Origin: an uncultured Pirellulaceae bacterium
GTDB lineage: Bacteria > Planctomycetota > Planctomycetia > Pirellulales > Pirellulaceae
Direction of reading: 5' to 3'
DNA: 27,449 nucleotides
NCBI GenBank assembly: GCA_934278005.1
Contig: CAKQWG010000019.1
Location: forward strand, 1 to 27,449
The stretch's first letter is position 1. Each line of letters opens with the position of its first letter. A program made the position numbers and the translations under genes. The notes under the pieces are model-generated. The model was given only the letters and a program-made list of their open reading frames with translations, did no database searches and was not told where the DNA came from. Shown piece after piece: positions 15,575-22,273 of the stretch.

Positions 15575-16486
15575 CTACTGCTGGCGGGATACGGGTGTCG
15601 TCGGTGAGCTGGCCATCCGCAAGTCGATGCGCTGCACTTCGCCCGGGGTAACTGGCAGCGGTTGCTTGAGCCAACTCAACATGCGATTTAACTTTTCATC
15701 TGCCGGCAGCTCTCCACGGGATTCATACTCCGGTGCGTGGCCCCACACAATGGCGCGTAATTTATCGCGCGTGACGACTGTCAGACTCCACGGACTGGCC
15801 CCGGCCGACAGATTGTCGTGATGCACCCACACCTCCTGCAACTGGTGTGCTTCACGGTGCTGGGCGAGCAGCTGGCACAACTGCAGAGCCTGAGTAATCC
15901 GCACGTCACCGTAGGGCATGCCTGTGTCGCCGGCTGGACGAGCTTCGTCGGCAATAATCATAAAGTAATCCCACACATCGTCGCTACTGAAGTCAGCGGT
16001 AGGCAGCACTGTCCCCGCCTCATCGATGGGAAAGAAGCCTTTGGTCGCTTGGCTGGGATCCGCCTCATTGCGATTCTCGAAAAACACCATGGCGATCGGC
16101 TGGCGATAAACTAAGTCGACCGTCACTCGCCCGCCCACCGCTTTGGAAACTCGCGTAGTGGTGTCAACCCAGTGATGGGTCTCAAACGCCTGGGCGATGG
16201 CTGCATTGGCTCGTGCGTCCAGCAGTGAGATACGGTCTAGACGACCATTCTGATAGACCTCTTCAGCGACTTTAGCTTTGATCCACGGCGGCTGGGGTGT
16301 CACTGCGAGCTTTTCCAAGCGCAGCGAATAAAGTGCATGATCCAAATGATCTGCGCCGTAGTAATACCAGCCGAAGTAGCCAAAGATGACCAACGCGACC
16401 ACGGCGAATAGCACAGCTCCGCCAGGAATATGCTGGATTATGGCAGCAATTCTGTTCCGCAAGCTGGAGTGTTCGGCCTTATCCAT
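15575..16486 (-). CDS. FtsQ/DivIB-like bitopic membrane protein
   Basis: 303 residues from ATG 16486 (the TTG at 16495 is also in frame). It has a short basic cytoplasmic head, one transmembrane helix (~23-43, GAVLFAVVALVIFGYFGWYY) and a large extracytoplasmic part. The region ~55-135 has a POTRA-like order of strands and helices ending in VGGRVTVDLVYRQPIAMVFF, followed by FFPIDEAGTVLP, which closely matches the FtsQ pattern of a basic strand, PVA-type turn and D-x-x-G-x-x-F/L. Position supports this: murB is directly upstream on the same strand (74 bases), as in dcw clusters where murB and ftsQ are neighbours. The role would be division or wall assembly in the envelope. Sequence identity to known FtsQ is low, so the name is not assigned as certain. 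Confidence 0.68.
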   Translation of the reverse strand: MDKAEHSSLRNRIAAIIQHIPGGAVLFAVVALVIFGYFGWYYYGADHLDHALYSLRLEKLAVTPQPPWIKAKVAEEVYQNGRLDRISLLDARANAAIAQAFETHHWVDTTTRVSKAVGGRVTVDLVYRQPIAMVFFENRNEADPSQATKGFFPIDEAGTVLPTADFSSDDVWDYFMIIADEARPAGDTGMPYGDVRITQALQLCQLLAQHREAHQLQEVWVHHDNLSAGASPWSLTVVTRDKLRAIVWGHAPEYESRGELPADEKLNRMLSWLKQPLPVTPGEVQRIDLRMASSPTTPVSRQQ

Positions 16487-16560
16487 GGCTGGCAATTATT
16501 ACGGCTCCGCCGTTTAGTGCATCGTTTGGTTCGCTCGTGATCTGGTCCGCCGCAGTAGAC

Positions 16561-17439
16561 TTACCAAATCTTCAGGGGTGACGGCAACTGGATTCCACTA
16601 CGAATCTCCACCGCGCGCGACACGCGTTCGATTAGTGCTAGCACCTGGTCGCTGGTCGCGTGGCCGGACACGATAAGGTAGCCGGGGAACTGAGGGCTAA
16701 GGCAAACTTCTCCCTCGGCGAGGCCGTGCACGTCGGCATCTTCAAATAGATCCACCAGTTTTGCAGCATCGGGTTCGACGAAGGCCTGCACGGTCCGCGT
16801 GCCGTTTGGGGGATGGGCCTTGCGTTTGACAATCCAGTTGGTCTGCATCCGCCGAGTCAGTTCGGTGGGATCCATTTCTTGCAGAGCGAATTCGACTTCG
16901 GCAATTACCATATCTTCTAAATTGCTACGTCGAAAGCCAAATTGCAGTTTGGTTCGGTCCAGTTCCGTTAGCTGGCCGTCGCGTTGGATAATGGTCACAC
17001 GCGCCACATGGCTGCCGATATCGTCGTTGGTGACGCCAACGTTTGAAACCACCCCTCCGCCAACTGTGCCAGGAATACCGGCCAAATATTCCAGTCCGGA
17101 GAGCCCCGCTCCGACGGCGGCCGAGATGACGTGGTTAAGCTGGGCTCCGCCGCGGGCGATCAGCCGCTGGCCCTGGATGTCGACGCTGCTCAATTTGGCG
17201 GTGGATAGGCTGATTACCAATCCATCAAAACCGCTGTCGCGACAGAGAATGTTCGAACCGGCTCCGAGCAAGCGGACGTTCATTGACTGAGCATGCGCGT
17301 CGGCCAACAGTTGAGCGAGTTCCTCGATCGAGTTGGGCTCCGCAAAGTAGCTTGCAGCGCCCCCAATTTGCAACCAAGTAAACGGGGCCAGCGGTTCATT
17401 GCGTCGGATGATGTGCTGAACCGATTTGGAGAATTCCAT
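16561..17439 (-). CDS. murB: MurB-like UDP-N-acetylenolpyruvoylglucosamine reductase, atypical active site
   Basis: 292 residues from ATG 17439. The FAD-binding half is canonical: PFTWLQIGGAASYFAEP, VRLLGAGSNILCRDSGFDGLV, GLSGLEYLAGIPGTVGGGVV and FGFRRSNLEDMVI. MurB reduces enolpyruvyl-UDP-GlcNAc to UDP-MurNAc in the cytoplasm using NADPH. The C-terminal domain is odd. Where family members have SAG(S/C)xFKNP, with the proton-donor Ser or Cys, this protein has RTVQAFVEP, and the terminal LExE block holding the catalytic Glu is replaced by LPSPLKIW. There is no sign of a frameshift, since the frame continues with a plausible fold to the stop. It is followed by the FtsQ-like gene. Either an unusual catalytic solution or a non-reductase MurB homologue; the symbol is given for family membership only. 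Confidence 0.82.
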   Translation of the reverse strand: MEFSKSVQHIIRRNEPLAPFTWLQIGGAASYFAEPNSIEELAQLLADAHAQSMNVRLLGAGSNILCRDSGFDGLVISLSTAKLSSVDIQGQRLIARGGAQLNHVISAAVGAGLSGLEYLAGIPGTVGGGVVSNVGVTNDDIGSHVARVTIIQRDGQLTELDRTKLQFGFRRSNLEDMVIAEVEFALQEMDPTELTRRMQTNWIVKRKAHPPNGTRTVQAFVEPDAAKLVDLFEDADVHGLAEGEVCLSPQFPGYLIVSGHATSDQVLALIERVSRAVEIRSGIQLPSPLKIW

Positions 17440-17630
17440 AGCAAAAACTTAGCCAAGCGTGTTCGGAGAGAATGAGGGTTCTGGTACAGCCACTGCCGCA
17501 GATCGCGCAGCAGATGAGGGGGTCGGACTGGACCGGCGTCAGCCGGCTGCCGTACTAGCCAAAGTATAGCATAGCGCGGATTGCAGTTGCTGGGCCGGCA
17601 GAGCGGTTTTTTGGCCAGTCACAATCCAAC

Positions 17631-17667
17631 AAAAAAACGGCCGATTCGCGCTAGAGCCATCGGCCGT
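17631..17667 (-). terminator. Intrinsic terminator after the thioredoxin-fold gene
   Basis: On the minus strand: perfect 9-bp stem ACGGCCGAT/ATCGGCCGT (plus-strand arms 17637-17645 and 17659-17667), 13-base loop, then a run of seven T. It lies about 110 bases downstream of the thioredoxin-fold stop (17780) and 190 bases before murB begins, so it separates the two transcription units. Nothing else is evident in the 340 bases between those genes. Confidence 0.88.
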
Positions 17668-17779
17668 TGTTTGCTTAGATTTTTGTAGCTCGCCGAGCCG
17701 CGTGCGTACTGAACACGCCGCTGGCTGGCTAGCCCGAGAAGTTCGACGCGCAGTCGTAAGCTGCACGCCCTGCCAATGT

Positions 17780-18172
17780 TTATCGCAGAGGCGCCACGGC
17801 ACGACGCAGCAGTTCTGCCATCCGGCCCTGGCTTTGCATTCCAGTCAAACTGAAGCGTTTCCAGCCCTCAGGCTGTTTGGCAAACACGACAATCTGCGGC
17901 AGCGTTTCGCCTTTCATCAACTGGTGAGCCAGTTCGGGACGCTGATCTTTATCGATATAGGTCACCACGACGTGCTCCAATTTTCCCGACTCCATCATCG
18001 GCTCGATCGTCTCACGCTTCATGACTTGGCACGAAGCGCACCAGGGGGCACCAATCAGAACCACGAGCGGCTTGCTCGCTTGCTGCGACTCGGCCAAGGC
18101 CGCTTCGTAGTCAGGAGTTTTTTGTCCTCCGGTAGTAATCGCCAGTAGAAAGGCCATTGCCACATGTACCAT
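17780..18172 (-). CDS. Thioredoxin-fold protein, exported (WCASC active site)
   Basis: About 130 residues. The ATG at 18172 is preferred because AGAAGGG lies nine bases upstream; ATG 18181 overlaps that site and TTG 18199 precedes it. The N-terminus MVHVAMAFLLAITTGG is a short hydrophobic signal or anchor. The fold is thioredoxin-like: KPLVVLIGAPWCASCQVMK with redox Cys45 and Cys48, then VVTYIDKDQRPELA and GETLPQIVVFAK, where the cis-proline is in TLPQ. It resembles DsbD-gamma or thioredoxin_7-type domains that act on disulfides in the periplasm. The partner is unknown. A monocistronic unit ending at the intrinsic terminator at 17631-17667. Confidence 0.88.
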   Translation of the reverse strand: MVHVAMAFLLAITTGGQKTPDYEAALAESQQASKPLVVLIGAPWCASCQVMKRETIEPMMESGKLEHVVVTYIDKDQRPELAHQLMKGETLPQIVVFAKQPEGWKRFSLTGMQSQGRMAELLRRAVAPLR

Positions 18173-18801
18173 ACTTGTCATCCCTTCTTGAAAAGACAAT
18201 AAGGTGGATACCTATCAGCAGATTTGAAGTGACTGAGGATCGCGTGATCGCTCTACCACTGACCAACAATTTCGCTTCCATGCCCGCCGTTCACTGAATT
18301 GCAGAAAAACTGAATTCGAGGAAAACTGTGTGGCAGAAAACAGCTATGTTTGTCTAGTGGCTGGTCCAATAGCTCCAAATGCCAGCGGGCTTCTAGGTAT
18401 TCCAACAGTCAGACTTCCCAGTCAGTAGTGCGAAAAGTTCCAAGTTGCAAATGGGAAGGACACAAAGAATTTAACGATTGTGCCCGAGTCTAACGGGTAA
18501 AGTTGAAGGCGAGTATACGCAACTGAGTTGGGCTGACAACTAGCCGTACAGCAGTGCTCTACCTATTTATTTGATCGGTTTGCTAGCGTTTGCTGGTGGA
18601 GCCAGAAGGCGAGCTAAGTGGTAGAATCCATAGGGAAACATTGGAAATGTCGACTCTTTTCCAGCCACACGACTTGGGCGGATGCCGAAAAGAAGCGGGG
18701 TCATTCCTGATTTCCGAATAAAATCATTTTTTCCTTGCCATGCGAAGCAACCCCTCAGAGGGGGCTGCTGGCTGGTTGGCAACTATTTTTTGGACCATTT
18801 T
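18173..18801. other. Long non-coding divergent region
   Basis: 629 bases between the divergent thioredoxin-fold and Gfo/Idh-like genes. No convincing coding region, tRNA or known riboswitch was recognised. Base composition is more AT-rich than the genes. A small hairpin (CCCCT-CAG-AGGGG, 18751-18763, extended by GCA/TGC across a mismatch) lies about 40 bases before the ATG at 18802, and T-rich tracts flank it; it could be a leader structure. Promoters for both genes must be here, but no box pair stands out. Confidence 0.5.
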
Positions 18802-19839
18802 ATGCGCCTGAGGCTCGGATTGGTCGGTCTCTCGTCCGATTGGCAGCAGCGTCACTTTCCTGCTCTGCGGATGTTGCAAGATCGCTTCGACGTGCGCGGA
18901 GTGTACAGTTCCGTCTCCGCATTTTCTGAAAATGTCGCACGAGATTTCAACGCTCAACGGTTCGATGGCTTTCGCGAAATGCTCAGCCATGATGGCATCG
19001 ATGCCGTCATGATGCTCGAGAGCGATTGGTATGGCATTTCACCTCTAGTGGCTGCCTGCGACTTTGGAAAGGCGATCTACTGCGGTAGCGAAGTCGACTT
19101 TGATCCGCAGCGGGCCGTGCACTTAAAACACTTGGTAGACGGGGCCGGCGTAGCCTTCATGGCTGAGTTCCCGCGACGCTACGCCCCCGCATCGTTGCGG
19201 CTCAAGGAACTCATCGCCACTCGTCTGGGCCCGCCACAAATCCTATTCTGCCATCGACGACTGACGTGCAACACGGCCGATATGCAGCGCAATCGTCGCT
19301 CTTTAGCTGCTCGCGCCGACCGAGAGTTGATGGAGCTGATTGACTGGTGCTGCTTTATCGTCGGCCGCGATGTGCGGTCGGTGCAGAGCGTCTTCCATCG
19401 AGCTCACAACGCTGAGCGATCATTCTCCACGGGGCAGGCTGCGGCGGATTACCAATCGCTGAGCCTCGATCTGTCCGCCGAAGGTGAGCCGGCCAATTCA
19501 ACAATTGCACAAATAAGTTGTGGTGCTTACATTCCGCCGGCCTGGCAAGAAGCCATCGCATTTCGCCCGCCTGCGGCCGTACAGGTCTGCTGTGAAAAGG
19601 GACTGGCCTTTGTCGACCTCCCCAATTCGCTGATCTGGTTTGACGAAGCAGGTCGGCATCAAGAGTCGTTGGAATCTGAGATGGCCGTCGGCCAACAATT
19701 GCTGACGCAGTTCCACCGCGCCGTGACGAGTCTGGTCCGTAAAATGGGCGATTTGGAAGACGTCTATCGCAGTTTGCGACTGCTCCAAGCCGCGCGTGAT
19801 AGCGCACACTCGCGCACGGCTATCGTGCTAGAGGATTAG
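18802..19839 (+). CDS. Gfo/Idh/MocA-family oxidoreductase-like protein
   Basis: 345 residues from ATG 18802, where the N-terminal beta strand MRLRLGLVGLSSDWQQRHFP begins; the frame is open to 18682 but that stretch is not family-like. The Rossmann half is recognisable: RLGLVGL in place of GxGxxG, FDVRGVYSSVSAFSENVARD for the second strand, GIDAVMMLESDWYGISPLVAAC and FGKAIYCGSEVDFDP, where EVD stands where catalytic EKP is usual. The C-terminal half has MAEFPRRYAPASLRLKELI, matching the conserved region after the EKP strand. The loss of the strict GxGxxG and of the EKP lysine suggests weak NAD(P) use or a changed function. The neighbour on the other strand is the amino-sugar kinase, convergent with 23 bases between. 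Cytoplasmic; substrate unknown. Confidence 0.78.
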   Translation: MRLRLGLVGLSSDWQQRHFPALRMLQDRFDVRGVYSSVSAFSENVARDFNAQRFDGFREMLSHDGIDAVMMLESDWYGISPLVAACDFGKAIYCGSEVDFDPQRAVHLKHLVDGAGVAFMAEFPRRYAPASLRLKELIATRLGPPQILFCHRRLTCNTADMQRNRRSLAARADRELMELIDWCCFIVGRDVRSVQSVFHRAHNAERSFSTGQAAADYQSLSLDLSAEGEPANSTIAQISCGAYIPPAWQEAIAFRPPAAVQVCCEKGLAFVDLPNSLIWFDEAGRHQESLESEMAVGQQLLTQFHRAVTSLVRKMGDLEDVYRSLRLLQAARDSAHSRTAIVLED

Positions 19840-19862
19840 GCTAGGCGTTCTGCAGCGACTCA

Positions 19863-20981
19863 CTACCGGTGGCTTACCGTGACGCCGCCCGCCAAGCCGG
19901 CTGCCAGGTAGACCGCGCCCTGAACGGGATCCTCGATCGGCGCGAAATTTATAGCCCGCGGGTGCTGTTGCAGCCGCTGCTGCAGCCGCTGACGCAGAGA
20001 GCTGGAACCCAGCAGCACTCCCCCTGTCGCCGCTAGCGTCACCGGCTCCGCACCCAAGCCCAACTGCGCATCGACGGCCAACACAAGCTGACACAGCTCT
20101 GCAGCGGCTCGATCGAGGATGTCGACAGCTTGGCTGTCTGCTGCGGGATTGTCTGCTGCGGGACTGTCTGCTGCGGGATTGTCTGCTGCGGGATTGGGCC
20201 GCTCGGCTAATTCGACGACCACTTCGGCCAGCGATGCAATGCGGCGACGATCGAACTGCGGATCATAAATGACACCGATTAACTGAGCTGGATCGGTCAG
20301 TTCGAGCCGATGCAGCAAGGCTGGCAACAAGTGCGTAGCTGGGCCCCGCCCGTCGACTGACCTGCAAGCCGCTCGCAGCCCTTGCAGCGCAATCCAGTAG
20401 CCGCTCCCCTCGTCGCCCAGGAGATATCCCCAGCCCCCGGCGCGAGCTTGCTTAACACCTGGGGAATGCTCGTCTCCCGGCCCGGGCTCGCGCGCGCAGC
20501 ACCCCCAAGCCATCGAACCCGTTCCACAAATCAACGCTATGCCACTCATCTGCGCCAGCTCGTGCAGCGGTCGCTGGGCATACGCGGCAGCCAGCACAGG
20601 CAGCGCATCGCCGGTGACTTGCGCGCGGCGGGCGATCTGGGAGTTCAGGCACCATTGCTCAAGTCGTTTCTGCTCGTCGACGCGCCCCGCACCGGCCACC
20701 CCCATGCAGACTGCCGCGGCTGGATAACGTTCGCACTTCGCCGAGCTATAAGCCGCTTCAATGGCCCGCTTGATATTGTCCGTTGCCGCTTCAAAGCCGA
20801 TGGCGCGTAGATTCCCAGCCCCCGCCGAACCATGGCCGATCACTTGAACCTGCTCGGCCAACGGGCTTGAGGCTGAGGGCTCTGACGAGTTCGCGCGCTG
20901 CCAGCTTGGAACTCTTGCCAGCCAAGCCTTGGTCTTGGTTCCCCCCGCGTCCACGCCGATGATCAGTTGCGAATTCTCCAA
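19863..20981 (-). CDS. BadF/BadG-family amino-sugar kinase (GlcNAc/MurNAc kinase-like)
   Basis: 372 residues. TTG 20981 is taken as start: AGGA lies seven bases upstream and the fold begins at once. ASKHA motifs are phosphate 1 IIGVDAGGTKTKAW (Asp11), GVAGAGR, TGDALPVLAAA, phosphate 2 ICGTGSMAWG, GGWGYLLGDEGSGYWI (typical of eukaryotic-type GlcNAc kinases and MurK), and adenosine LAATGGVLLGS. It phosphorylates an N-acetylhexosamine at O6. The nearby murQ on the same strand, 246 bases upstream, favours a MurK-like role making MurNAc-6-P and GlcNAc-6-P; which sugar is used cannot be read from the sequence. A 15-nt repeat inserts NPAAD/SPAAD copies at about residue 263-281 in a loop. The REP-like cluster lies between murQ and this gene. 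Confidence 0.88.
   Translation of the reverse strand: MENSQLIIGVDAGGTKTKAWLARVPSWQRANSSEPSASSPLAEQVQVIGHGSAGAGNLRAIGFEAATDNIKRAIEAAYSSAKCERYPAAAVCMGVAGAGRVDEQKRLEQWCLNSQIARRAQVTGDALPVLAAAYAQRPLHELAQMSGIALICGTGSMAWGCCAREPGPGDEHSPGVKQARAGGWGYLLGDEGSGYWIALQGLRAACRSVDGRGPATHLLPALLHRLELTDPAQLIGVIYDPQFDRRRIASLAEVVVELAERPNPAADNPAADSPAADNPAADSQAVDILDRAAAELCQLVLAVDAQLGLGAEPVTLAATGGVLLGSSSLRQRLQQRLQQHPRAINFAPIEDPVQGAVYLAAGLAGGVTVSHR
20136..20195 (-). repeat. 15-nt in-frame tandem repeat in the amino-sugar kinase gene
   Basis: Four units of GTCTGCTGCGGGATT (plus strand) at 20136, 20151, 20166 and 20181; three are identical and one has a single change. On the coding strand they encode NPAAD, NPAAD, SPAAD, NPAAD. 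Near-identity implies recent expansion. The insertion sits in a surface loop region between two ASKHA motifs. Confidence 0.9.
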
Positions 20982-20988
20982 GTTGCAT

Positions 20989-20992
20989 TCCT
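20989..20992 (-). promoter_or_regulatory. Ribosome binding site supporting a TTG start
   Basis: AGGA on the minus strand with seven bases to TTG 20981. The nearby ATG on that strand (20986-20988) is out of frame, so the kinase must use TTG unless the start is far inside. Confidence 0.5.
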
Positions 20993-21058
20993 ATGTAGAG
21001 AGCGCCAGACCCGTGTTTTTGCCAAAGGTATTTAATCGGTTAAGCATCTGGCCACAAG

Positions 21059-21215
21059 GTGGGGAATGCATCCTGCTTGCCGCGCGGTGGGATATGCATC
21101 CTGCTTGCCGACACTCGATGCCAAGCAGCGAGGTATGCATCCTGCTTGCCGAGAGTGGATGCTTTTTTCACAAGCTAGAAGCTTACACCACTCACAAGCT
21201 AGAAGCTTACGCCAC
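21059..21215. repeat. REP-like repeat cluster C (three minus copies, two plus copies)
   Basis: Between the murQ stop and the kinase start. Minus-orientation copies at 21059-21082, 21087-21110 and 21131-21151 share ATGCATCCTGCTTGCCG. Plus-orientation copies at 21169-21191 and 21193-21215 share CACAAGCTAGAAGCTTAC, with 24-nt period and perfect arms AAGCT/AGCTT around AGA. As in cluster A, the minus and plus halves belong to different subfamilies. The spacing is irregular and no cas gene is present. Confidence 0.85.
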
Positions 21216-21227
21216 CTGACAACGCCA

Positions 21228-22142
21228 TTAACCGTCGAGGGCGGCACGCAGCTTTCCAGCGGCCTGTTTGAGACGCTCGCGGGCGACCACCGGAGTAACC
21301 TGTGCCAGCTCCACCACGATCGCGGTCTTGACCTCTCCGTCGCTCAGTTGCAGTAGCTCAGCGGCGCGCGCTTCGGACACATCGGTAATCGCTTGCACGA
21401 TGCGGATGCTGCGGGCCTTGAGCTTTTGATTTGAAGCCCGGAGGTCGACCATCAAATTGCCGTAGGTCTTGCCCAGCTTGATCATGGTGGCGGTGGTGAG
21501 CATGTTCAGCACAAGCTTGGTTGCAGTGCCGGCTTTGAGGCGCGTAGACCCACTGACGACTTCAGGGCCAACCACCGGAGCGATCATAATCTGTGCGCTC
21601 GGAGCCATTTCCGAGTGAGCGTTGCAAGCCAGTCCGATCGTCGCCGCGCCAATCGACCGCGCGTAATCCAGGGCAGAAATGACGTAAGGCGTTCTTCCGC
21701 TAGTTGCGATGCCGACCAGCACATCCCGATCGCACAAGCTGTGCGCTTGCAAATCGTCGATGGCCAACTGTCGATTGTCCTCCGCGCCTTCGATCGCGTT
21801 GGTGAGCGCTTCGCGGCCACCGGCAATAATGCCAACCACCATGTGTGGCGGTGTGTTAAATGTTGGAGGGCACTCCGATGCATCGAGCACTCCCAGCCGT
21901 CCGGAAGTTCCGGCGCCAATGTACAACAGTCGCCCGCCGCTGGCCAAGCGTGTTGTAATGACATCGATGGCGGCTGCGATCGGCTCGCGCTGGGCTGCCA
22001 CGGCTTGAGCCACCAATTGATCCTCGCGATTGATCAGATCGACCATTTCGAGGGTTGACAAAGCGTCGATATTGGCCGAGTTTTCATTGCGCAACTCGGT
22101 CGTCATCGCGGTGTGATGGGCAGGCGTGGGGTTCAAGAGCAT
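21228..22142 (-). CDS. murQ: N-acetylmuramic acid 6-phosphate etherase MurQ
   Basis: 304 residues from ATG 22142; a second ATG at 22106 ([10 protein letters not shown]) begins just where the family alignment starts and may be the real start. MurQ cleaves the lactyl ether of MurNAc-6-P to give GlcNAc-6-P and D-lactate in the cytoplasm. The SIS domain shows [19 protein letters not shown] with the putative catalytic Glu90, IEGAEDN with a second acidic pair near 118-121, [36 protein letters not shown] (diagnostic for MurQ) and [16 protein letters not shown]. All hallmark residues are present. It is divergent from the sodium:solute symporter across 131 bases and followed by the amino-sugar kinase, together suggesting MurNAc uptake and catabolism or wall recycling. 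Confidence 0.95.
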   Translation of the reverse strand: MLLNPTPAHHTAMTTELRNENSANIDALSTLEMVDLINREDQLVAQAVAAQREPIAAAIDVITTRLASGGRLLYIGAGTSGRLGVLDASECPPTFNTPPHMVVGIIAGGREALTNAIEGAEDNRQLAIDDLQAHSLCDRDVLVGIATSGRTPYVISALDYARSIGAATIGLACNAHSEMAPSAQIMIAPVVGPEVVSGSTRLKAGTATKLVLNMLTTATMIKLGKTYGNLMVDLRASNQKLKARSIRIVQAITDVSEARAAELLQLSDGEVKTAIVVELAQVTPVVARERLKQAAGKLRAALDG

Positions 22143-22198
22143 GTTACCGTTGAGTAGTGGTTAAGGCGAAACTTCGTCCCATTTTACACACGCCAAGC

Positions 22199-22227
22199 CT
22201 GACGCCTATCGCCCGGTCTGCTAGTAT
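22199..22227 (+). promoter_or_regulatory. Candidate sigma-70-like promoter for the symporter
   Basis: CTGACG (22199-22204), a 17-base spacer and TAGTAT (22222-22227), 46 bases before the ATG at 22274. Each box matches the consensus at four to five of six positions. It is the only well-spaced pair noticed in the murQ-symporter divergent region; planctomycete promoters are poorly characterised, so this is weak. Confidence 0.33.
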
Positions 22228-22273
22228 GTGCACTATTGAGCGACCGCCCCTTTGAGCCCCAGTGGAGAGATTC

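Noticed and set aside
16501..16513. Hairpin ACGGC-TCC-GCCGT between murB and the FtsQ-like gene as terminator
   Set aside because: Only 5 bp, and on the transcribed minus strand it is followed by AATAATT rather than a T-run.
18682..18801. Extended N-terminus for the Gfo/Idh-like protein
   Set aside because: The 40 extra residues have no family resemblance, and the Rossmann strand starts right after the ATG at 18802.
21059..21215. Repeat cluster considered as a CRISPR array
   Set aside because: Units are short, occur in two orientations and two sequence types, intervals are 1-20 bases and irregular, and no cas genes are nearby.
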